From positions 1 to 8,881 of the forward strand of contig LKUF01000302.1 in NCBI GenBank assembly GCA_001412335.1: 8,881 nucleotides of DNA. Reading direction: 5' to 3'. This stretch comes from Methanolinea sp. SDB (lineage in GTDB: Archaea; Halobacteriota; Methanomicrobia; Methanomicrobiales; Methanospirillaceae). Numbering within the stretch: the first letter of the stretch is position 1; each line of letters opens with the position of its first letter. The notes below the pieces were generated by a model that saw only the letters and a program-made list of their open reading frames with translations, did not search any database and was not told the DNA's origin. Below, piece after piece: positions 1 through 4,647 of this stretch. The translations under genes and the position numbers were made by a program.

Positions 1-236
1 GCCCGGATCATCACGACCGGCCCCTCGCCCGAGGACCGGACGCCCACGATGCCATACCCTCCGATCCCTTCGGAGACGGCAAAGCCGGCCTTCTCCAGTT
101 CTGCTGCAAGGGTCCGTGATGTCGTCTCCTCCTCCCCGGAGAGCTCCGGGTGTGCGTGGAGCCTGCGGTACAGGTCCAGGAGGGAGGGGAGTTCGCGATC
201 GATCGTCTCCCGGATCCGTTCGGCACGGGTGTTCAT
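1..236 (-). CDS. M20-family amidohydrolase/peptidase, N-terminal part (runs off the window)
   Basis: The first 78 codons of a zinc-dependent hydrolase of the M20D type (AbgB/HipO-like N-acyl amino acid or aminobenzoyl-glutamate amidohydrolases) are read on the minus strand; the gene continues past base 1. The visible part has the family's N-terminal signature: RRLHAHPELSGEEETTS at about residues 24-40, an ELEKAGF helix near 46-52 and GIGGYGIVGV near 57-66. The frame leaves the window just where the family's RADMDALP metal-site segment would begin (last visible residues VVMIR), so no metal ligand can be checked. The ATG at 236-234 is well supported by a GGAGGTGG ribosome binding site at 250-243. 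The ATG overlaps the stop codon of the upstream methyltransferase remnant (ATGA, 236-233), so the two may share a transcript. Family assignment is fairly secure; the substrate cannot be told. Confidence 0.85.
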   Translation of the reverse strand, partial: MNTRAERIRETIDRELPSLLDLYRRLHAHPELSGEEETTSRTLAAELEKAGFAVSEGIGGYGIVGVRSSGEGPVVMIR

Positions 237-619
237 CGGGTACCACCTCCGACAATACCCCGGTACCGGGCAACAGGGAGATCGAGCACGTCCCGGTCGC
301 GGTCGATGCCGGGCAGCCTGGGGGCGAATCGGCATGCACAGATGGGGCCCAAGATCCCTGTGATCACCCGCCTGCACTCGGCTATCCACTCCTTCTTGAA
401 GGATAAGTCCTCCTCGACGCCGCGTCTTTCATCCCACGAACCCGTGTCTGTCTGGGCCCTCTTCCCGGACCTGCAGGTGAAGCCGCCGTTCGAGAGGGTG
501 CAGGGCGGATCGGCAAACACCAGGCCGACTGAACCTTCCGGGAGGCGCGCCAGGAGCTCCCGGCAGTCACCGGGCCCGAGTTCGAAGGATCCATCCGATA
601 AATATGGCGAACTGTTCAT
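233..619 (-). pseudogene. Truncated site-specific DNA methyltransferase (beta-class N4/N6 adenine/cytosine type) remnant
   Basis: The 128 codons from the ATG at 619 resemble the N-terminal third of restriction-modification type DNA methyltransferases. Seen: PGDCRELLARLPEGSVGLVFADPP at residues 16-39, LSNGGFTCRSGKR at 42-54, SWDERRGVEED at 61-71 and KEWIAECRRV at 76-85. These match the family pattern of a GDC motif, a DPPY catalytic motif, then LSNGG and an acidic EED segment. Intact relatives continue with a TIWVSGT-like strand, a target-recognition part and the C-terminal AdoMet-binding motifs. Here the sequence after residue 85 is not recognisable and the frame stops at 233, so cofactor binding is missing. 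The DPPY tyrosine is Cys40 (TGC, middle base at 501 on the plus strand), one transition from TAC. The frame is also open upstream to a TTG at 688, but Met at 619 fits the family start. I call it a decayed fragment; a short functional protein is less likely. Confidence 0.65.
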
Positions 620-690
620 CGCAAACCGGCCTCGTATCAGGGCCTGCAGGCCCAAAAGCTCCTTATTTCCTATAACTCTTCTCTTCAATC

Positions 691-698
691 ACATAAAG
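691..698 (-). promoter_or_regulatory. Possible TATA box for the minus-strand methyltransferase remnant/M20 unit
   Basis: CTTTATGT on the minus strand lies in a locally AT-rich stretch (about 661-700) between the divergent genes. Transcription would be expected to start near 668, about 50 bases before the ATG at 619 and downstream of the alternative TTG at 688, which favours the ATG. The match to the archaeal consensus is modest. No convincing TATA box was seen for the plus-strand hxlB; CCTATAACT at 669-677 is a weak candidate. Confidence 0.3.
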
Positions 699-766
699 TG
701 TTCCGGCGGCCAAATCGTCTCCCGGCGAAATTCTCATCATGCCTGGGGTTTCATCCCTGTACCAGG

Positions 767-1369
767 ATGACAGAGAAGCACAGGGTCCGGGAGATGATGC
801 GTCTGATGGCATCGAAGATCCGGAGCACCGCCGATTCCATATCCGATCGGGAGATCGAGCAGTTCATCGGGGAGATATTGAAAGCCGACCGGGTATACGT
901 GATGGGCGCCGGGAGGTCAGGCCTCGTGGCCAAGGCATTCGCGATGCGGCTGATGCATCTTGGCCTTGCATCATTCGTGATCGGCGAGACCATCACCCCG
1001 GCGATGAAGCAGGGGGACCTGATCGTTGTCTTCTCAGGGTCGGGCAGGACGAAGACCGTCGCCGACATCGCAGAGGCGGCAAAGGAGATCGGGGGACGGG
1101 TATCCCTCATCAGTTCCAACCGCGACTCCCGGATCGGGCGGATCGCCGACTGCATCGTCATCATCGAGCACCACCGGGACGAGGTGAAGGACGATGCCGA
1201 GGAGTTCGAGATACGGCAGATGCTCGGGGAACACAAGTCCTTTGCCCCGATGGGCACGCTCTTCGAGACTGCGGCCATGGTCTTTGCCGATGCCATCATA
1301 TCGTGCCTGATGGAGATCACCCAGACGGACGAGAAGGAATTAAAGAACCGCCACGCAAACATCGAGTGA
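767..1369 (+). CDS. hxlB: 6-phospho-3-hexuloisomerase (SIS-domain sugar isomerase)
   Basis: Interconverts D-arabino-hex-3-ulose 6-phosphate and fructose 6-phosphate in the ribulose monophosphate pathway. Archaea without an oxidative pentose phosphate pathway run it in reverse, with hexulose-6-phosphate synthase, to make ribulose 5-phosphate. The 200-residue protein is one SIS domain: VMGAGRSG at residues 45-52, AFAMRLMHLGL at 57-67, GETITPA at 73-79 and SGSGRTKTV at 90-98. Near the C-terminus come LGEHKSFAPMGTLFE and a KNRHANIE tail, nearly the same as in the Methanocaldococcus MJ1247 type. The start at 767 gives a length close to the family's 180-200. A GTG at 698 would add 23 residues with no family resemblance, and ATGs at 794/797 are also possible. 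No clear Shine-Dalgarno sequence precedes 767. It is the first gene of a three-gene operon, 16 bases before the aminotransferase ATG. No hexulose-phosphate synthase gene lies in the window. Confidence 0.9.
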   Translation: MTEKHRVREMMRLMASKIRSTADSISDREIEQFIGEILKADRVYVMGAGRSGLVAKAFAMRLMHLGLASFVIGETITPAMKQGDLIVVFSGSGRTKTVADIAEAAKEIGGRVSLISSNRDSRIGRIADCIVIIEHHRDEVKDDAEEFEIRQMLGEHKSFAPMGTLFETAAMVFADAIISCLMEITQTDEKELKNRHANIE

Positions 1370-1385
1370 ATTGGAAGGAGGAGAA

Positions 1386-2492
1386 ATGAAGAAATATCGG
1401 ATTGCGAGCCGCGTCAAAGATATCGAGATCTCCGGCATCAGGAAACTGTTCGATGCGGCAGGCCCGGGGTCCATCAACCTCGGGCTTGGGGAGCCTGATT
1501 TCGACACGCCGGAACATATCAAGCAGGCAGCCGCCCGGGCCCTCGCTATGGGCAAAACCGGGTATACGCCGAACCTCGGCATCCTGGAGTTGAGGGAAGC
1601 ACTCTGCAGGAAGTTGTCGCAGGAGAACAACCTCTCATATACGCCCGACCAGGTCATCGTGACGGCGGGCGCCAGCGAAGCGTTGCATATCATCATGCAG
1701 GCGCTCGTCGAAGATGGGGACCGCGTCCTCTTTGCAGACCCCGGGTTCGTCTCCTATGGTGCCCTCGCCGTGATGGCAGGGGGAAGGCCCGACGGTCTTT
1801 CACTCGATTCACGGTTCTGCATCGATCCGGAGGCGGCCAAGGAGAAGATGGACGGGGCCCGGATCCTTGTGCTGAACTCTCCGGGAAATCCCACCGGGGC
1901 GGTAGAGGATAAGGATTCCATCCGTGCCCTGGTCGAGTATGCCAATGATGCAGGTGTCACGGTTGTCTCGGACGAGGTCTACGAGCATTTCATATATGAT
2001 ACCCGCCACTGGAGCGCAGGCCTCTTCGGCGAGGACGTGATCACGGTCAATGCGACGAGCAAGACCTTTGCGATGACGGGCTGGAGGCTCGGGTACATGG
2101 CGGGTCCGAAGGAATACATAGAGCAGAGCCTGAAGGTGCACCAGTACTGCCAGGCCTGTGCAAGCTCGGTCTCCCAGTACGCGGCGCTTGCGGGATATAC
2201 GGGCCCCCAGGACTGTGTACGCGAGATGCGGGATGAGTACCGCGCCCGCCGGGACTACCTGTACGGCAGGATGCGGGAACTCGGCTTTGACTTCCCTGTA
2301 CCCGAGGGAGCATTCTATCTCTTCGTGCCGATGAAACGGTCCATGATAGAGCAGATCATAAAAAGCGGTGTGATCGTCGTGCCGGGAGAGGCTTTCGGAG
2401 TCAATGCACCGGACTATGCGAGAATGTGCTATGCAGCATCGATGGATGACCTGAAACGTGCTGTGGAGAGAATCTCGGCGGTGGTAGGGTGA
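1386..2492 (+). CDS. Class I/II pyridoxal-phosphate-dependent aminotransferase (aspartate aminotransferase-like)
   Basis: A cytosolic fold-type I transaminase of 368 residues, slightly shorter than the usual 380-400. The key residues are in place: NLGLGEPDFDTP at 31-42, Tyr60 in GYTPNLG, NSPGNPTGAV at 164-173 (Asn168 contacting PLP), SDEVYEH with Asp196 and Tyr199, the Schiff-base Lys226 in TSKTFAMTGWRLGY, and Arg346 in YARMCYA for the substrate carboxylate. The assignment of roles comes from the family. The ATG at 1386 is chosen because AAGGAGGAG (about 1375-1383) sits just upstream; a TTG at 1371 in the same frame lies upstream of that site. It lies between hxlB and the M42 peptidase and overlaps neither (16- and 4-base gaps), so all three are probably co-transcribed. 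The family includes aspartate, aromatic and alanine/glutamate transaminases; the amino donor cannot be settled from sequence alone. Confidence 0.9.
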   Translation: MKKYRIASRVKDIEISGIRKLFDAAGPGSINLGLGEPDFDTPEHIKQAAARALAMGKTGYTPNLGILELREALCRKLSQENNLSYTPDQVIVTAGASEALHIIMQALVEDGDRVLFADPGFVSYGALAVMAGGRPDGLSLDSRFCIDPEAAKEKMDGARILVLNSPGNPTGAVEDKDSIRALVEYANDAGVTVVSDEVYEHFIYDTRHWSAGLFGEDVITVNATSKTFAMTGWRLGYMAGPKEYIEQSLKVHQYCQACASSVSQYAALAGYTGPQDCVREMRDEYRARRDYLYGRMRELGFDFPVPEGAFYLFVPMKRSMIEQIIKSGVIVVPGEAFGVNAPDYARMCYAASMDDLKRAVERISAVVG

Positions 2493-2496
2493 AAAA

Positions 2497-3534
2497 ATGG
2501 TAAAGGAACTGATACAGAAGCTCTCGAACGCCCACGGGCTTTCCGGGAGCGAAGGAAATATATTCGACATCGTGCGGGCAGAGCTGGAAGGATCGGTCGA
2601 CGAGATGTACGAGGACAGGATGGGAAACCTCGTGGCCGTCAAAAAAGGAGGGGACTTCTCTGTCATGATCGCGGCACATGCCGACGAGATAGGCCTGATG
2701 GTCAAGGCGATAGAGGAGAAGGGCTACCTGCGGTTCGTAACCCTGGGCGGGTGGTACCTGCCGACGCTCTACAACCAGCGCGTGATACTCCATGGCACGG
2801 CCGGACCGGTCGTCGGTGTGCTCGGTGGAAAACCGCCCCACAAGATGGAAGACGAAGAGAGAAAGAAAGGCGTCAAGGCAGATGATCTCTTCATCGACAT
2901 CGGCGCTTCCAGCCGGGAAGAGGTGGAGAGCCTGGGAGTCGGGATCGGCACTCCTGTAACCGTAGACCGCGAGATGGCCGACCTGGCAAACGGAAGGATA
3001 ACCGGGAAGGCCTTTGACAACAGGGCCGGGGTTGCCCTTCTCGTAAGGACGATGCAGGAGGTTGAATCGCCCCACACCATCTATGCAGTCTTCACGGTAC
3101 AGGAGGAGGTGGGCCTGAAAGGTGGAAAGACGAGTGCCTATGCCCTTGACCCGGACTGTGCCATCGCCACCGACGTGACGTTTCCGGGTGATCACCCGGG
3201 CATCGACCTAAAGGACGTCCCGGTGGAGATGGGCAAGGGCCCGATCATCACCATCGCCGATGCCAGCGGCAGGGGGCTCATCGCGAGCCGGGCCATGGTC
3301 AACTGGTTGAAGGATACCGCTTCCGCCAATGATATTCCGTACCAGCTCGAGGTAGGAAGCGGCGGGACAACCGATGCGACGGCCATCCACCTCGAACGGG
3401 GAGGAATCCCGAGCACGACTCTCTCGATCCCGACCAGGTACATCCATTCACCGGTCGAGGTGATGGATCTTCGTGACGTGGAGGACGGGGTTAGGCTCCT
3501 TGTCGAAGCATTGAAGACAAGGCCGGAGATCTAA
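2497..3534 (+). CDS. M42-family metallo-aminopeptidase (TET/deblocking aminopeptidase type)
   Basis: A 345-residue di-metal aminopeptidase, the normal length for family M42; many relatives are annotated as endoglucanase by an old error. Members form large hollow TET dodecamers in the cytosol that trim N-terminal residues from peptides released by the proteasome and other proteases. The expected residues are all present: His61 and Asp63 in AAHADEIGLMV, bridging Asp174 in AFDNRAG, catalytic Glu203 and metal-binding Glu204 in TVQEEVGLKG, Asp226 in ATDVTFPGDHPG and His317 in RYIHSPVE. The GSGGTTDA segment before the last His is also typical. The start is the ATG at 2497, four bases after the aminotransferase stop, with only a weak GGGTGA upstream, which suggests translational coupling. 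The stop TAA at 3532-3534 runs straight into a T6 run. Peptide release followed by transamination is a plausible link to its neighbour, but that is inference. Confidence 0.92.
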   Translation: MVKELIQKLSNAHGLSGSEGNIFDIVRAELEGSVDEMYEDRMGNLVAVKKGGDFSVMIAAHADEIGLMVKAIEEKGYLRFVTLGGWYLPTLYNQRVILHGTAGPVVGVLGGKPPHKMEDEERKKGVKADDLFIDIGASSREEVESLGVGIGTPVTVDREMADLANGRITGKAFDNRAGVALLVRTMQEVESPHTIYAVFTVQEEVGLKGGKTSAYALDPDCAIATDVTFPGDHPGIDLKDVPVEMGKGPIITIADASGRGLIASRAMVNWLKDTASANDIPYQLEVGSGGTTDATAIHLERGGIPSTTLSIPTRYIHSPVEVMDLRDVEDGVRLLVEALKTRPEI

Positions 3535-3706
3535 TTTTTTATATGAAAATGGCTACGCCATTTTCAATTTAGCATGCATGGTTTCTCTTTAGATTCATCT
3601 GATTTTTTATATGAAATGGCTACGCCATTTTCAATTTAGCATGCATGGTCTCTCTTTAGATTCATCTGAGTTTTTTGTGAAAATGGCTCTTCTATTTTCA
3701 TTTTAT
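3534..3706 (+). repeat. Tandem repeat of a T-run plus hairpin unit (two near-identical copies and a degraded third)
   Basis: Copy 1 (3534-3601, 68 bases) and copy 2 (3602-3668, 67 bases) differ by one missing A and one T/C change. A third, diverged and shortened copy occupies about 3669-3706. Each full copy has a T6 run, ATATG, then a hairpin. In copy 1 the arms are TGAAAATGGC and GCCATTTTCA around loop TAC (3544-3566). In copy 2 the left arm is one A shorter (3612-3633). In the third, GAAAAT pairs with ATTTTC (3679-3699). Both full copies also hold GCATGC and end in TTTAGATTCATCTG. The array begins inside the stop codon of the M42 gene. A role as stacked terminators, or as a source of small RNAs from the TTTTTATATG sequences, is inference. 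Confidence 0.9.
3535..3540 (+). terminator. Oligo-T terminator directly after the M42 gene
   Basis: A run of six T follows the TAA stop codon with no gap. Archaeal RNA polymerase stops at such U-rich stretches without needing a preceding hairpin. Similar runs recur at 3603-3608, 3671-3676 and 3727-3733, so read-through would meet a series of stops. Confidence 0.6.
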
Positions 3707-3734
3707 ACCCGAAGAGAATCATGCGATTTTTTTC

Positions 3735-3770
3735 ATAGCCGCTGTGCTATCCCCACAAGGGTAATTGTGG
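3735..3770. repeat. Two adjacent hairpins downstream of the tandem array
   Basis: ATAGC pairs with GCTAT (3735-3739 with 3746-3750, six-base loop). CCACAA pairs with TTGTGG (3753-3758 with 3765-3770, loop GGGTAA). A T7 run at 3727-3733 precedes them, echoing the T-run then hairpin order of the array just upstream. Confidence 0.6.
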
Positions 3771-3780
3771 AATCCTCCAG

Positions 3781-3795
3781 AAACCGTTTTTATAT
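3781..3795 (+). promoter_or_regulatory. Orphan archaeal promoter (TATA box)
   Basis: A TTTATAT box at 3789-3795, preceded by AAACCG, is a good archaeal promoter candidate with an expected start near 3819. No convincing coding region follows for more than 500 bases, so the product may be a non-coding RNA or the leader of a lost gene. Confidence 0.45.
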
Positions 3796-4423
3796 CTCAT
3801 GGACTAGGATACCGGGTATACTCAGCCGGAACGGTGCCTGGACATAAGTCAATACCATATCATCGGGATTCTCATCAGTGACGCGGCAGATGCCCATGGA
3901 ATGAACCGGAACATTCTATTCCACGCCCCTGCCAGGTGAGCAGGGTTCACTCTCCAGGCAAATCTCACCAGGGCCGTCTTTGCACTATGTGTATGTACCA
4001 CGTTCTGAAGGGGAGTTTTACTGGTATTGGGAAGGTAAGTACATCTGTCTCCTTGATCGCGATCGTCTGACAGTGGTGAGAGTCTCGATCAGGGTTTGCA
4101 AACCGGTGTCTGACACAGGTCGTGTGGTGTGGATCCAGCCGGTAAAGTATGTTAAGCTTGCTCCCGCGCATCAATCCCAATATCACGCTCCTATTGCCCG
4201 TGATATGGTTCATGGTTCACCCGTCCACGGATGGACAGCATCATTTTTTCAAATATTCACCTGTGAACCCGAAATAATCCTTGCTACATTATTTCTGATT
4301 AGATCGCTATTTAAGCCGAAATAAAGCCATACTAAAGAGTTCAGCTGACTAAGCTACATACTTTCATCACTCAAAAACCGGATATTGTGACCCGATTGAC
4401 TGTCATGACACCAGGAGGGCACC
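3796..4423. other. Non-coding stretch rich in inverted repeats; possible ncRNA or decayed gene
   Basis: No recognisable gene was found here. Structure seen: GGTGAG/CTCACC (3935-3940 with 3964-3969); the palindromes GATCGCGATC (4055-4064) and GGTTTGCAAACC (4093-4104); GTGTC-T-GACAC (4107-4117); ATATCACG/CGTGATAT (4180-4187 with 4199-4206); a doubled ATGGTTC (4205-4218); and GTCCA/TGGAC (4223-4227 with 4232-4236). A T6 run at 4244-4249 could end a transcript begun near 3819. A 114-codon open frame (3980-4324, TTG start) lies here, but it has no ribosome binding site and no family resemblance. A possible TATA box, CTATTTAAG at 4308-4316, precedes the small open frame at 4424. Confidence 0.4.
4180..4206. 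repeat. Perfect 8-bp inverted repeat with 11-base spacer
   Basis: ATATCACG (4180-4187) and CGTGATAT (4199-4206) are exact reverse complements. CC before and GG after extend the pairing across a single unpaired A. It could be an RNA hairpin or a protein-binding dyad; nothing in the sequence decides between them. Confidence 0.6.
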
Positions 4424-4588
4424 ATGGGACATAAGCAGAAAAATCAGGTTCCACAATGTAAATTGAGGCGCTATGTGGTTCCCATACAGGGAAAAAACCC
4501 CTATTTTTCGGCCAAATTCTGCGAAAAGTTTATATACATTACTGAAGAGGATATGATGAATACATTTATATCGCGATTTGGGGGATGA
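4424..4588 (+). CDS. Possible small protein, 54 residues, unknown function
   Basis: An ATG at 4424 lies five bases after a strong GGAGG (4414-4418) and opens a 54-codon frame ending in TGA at 4586-4588. The product is basic at the N-terminus (MGHKQKNQVPQCKLRRYVV) and more mixed later (EEDMMNTF), with two Cys, at residues 12 and 33, and no membrane segment or signal peptide. I recognise no family. The case for a gene rests on the ribosome binding site and the start codon. Against it are its small size, AT-rich codons unlike the neighbouring genes, and the TATA boxes of the next gene lying inside its 3' third. If translated, it sits just upstream of the large surface protein and would overlap that gene's promoters. 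Confidence 0.3.
   Translation: MGHKQKNQVPQCKLRRYVVPIQGKNPYFSAKFCEKFIYITEEDMMNTFISRFGG
4522..4536 (+). promoter_or_regulatory. Strong archaeal promoter (BRE + TATA), distal promoter of the surface protein gene
   Basis: CGAAAA (BRE-like, 4522-4527) is followed by TTTATATA (4529-4536), a near-consensus archaeal promoter. Transcription should start around 4559-4562, giving a leader of about 88 bases before the ATG at 4648. Confidence 0.7.
4565..4571 (+). promoter_or_regulatory. Second TATA box, proximal promoter of the surface protein gene
   Basis: TTTATAT at 4565-4571 lies 36 bases after the distal box and would start transcription near 4592-4596, leaving a leader of roughly 55 bases. It lacks the clear BRE of the distal box, so it may be a weaker or alternative start. 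Confidence 0.4.
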
Positions 4589-4647
4589 AAATTCCCTCGT
4601 TTCACGATTGGAGGATGTATAGAGAACATATCAGCTGAGGTGTTCAT

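Noticed and set aside
698..766. GTG start extending hxlB by 23 residues
   Set aside because: The extra residues do not resemble any known N-terminus of the family, while the ATG at 767 gives the expected length.
1809..2705. 298-codon minus-strand open frame across the aminotransferase/M42 junction
   Set aside because: It lies opposite two intact enzymes with complete catalytic residues and shows no family motif.
3534..3668. CRISPR-like repeat array
   Set aside because: The copies are directly adjacent with no unique spacers, only two are intact, and no cas genes are present; this is a plain tandem duplication.
3611..3847. 78-codon plus-strand open frame across the repeats
   Set aside because: It starts inside repeat copy 2, runs through the hairpins and the orphan TATA box, has no ribosome binding site and looks like no protein family.
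3980..4324. 114-codon plus-strand open frame with a TTG start (and an 82-codon minus-strand frame at 3965-4213)
   Set aside because: There is no Shine-Dalgarno sequence and no recognisable domain, and the region is dominated by palindromes. A decayed gene cannot be ruled out, but I could not support a call.
4553..4640. Box C/D-like RNA (ATGATGA at 4553-4559 and CTGA near 4634)
   Set aside because: The spacing is about 80 bases, longer than archaeal C/D RNAs, and no convincing C' and D' boxes lie between; the ATGATGA is also inside the small open frame.
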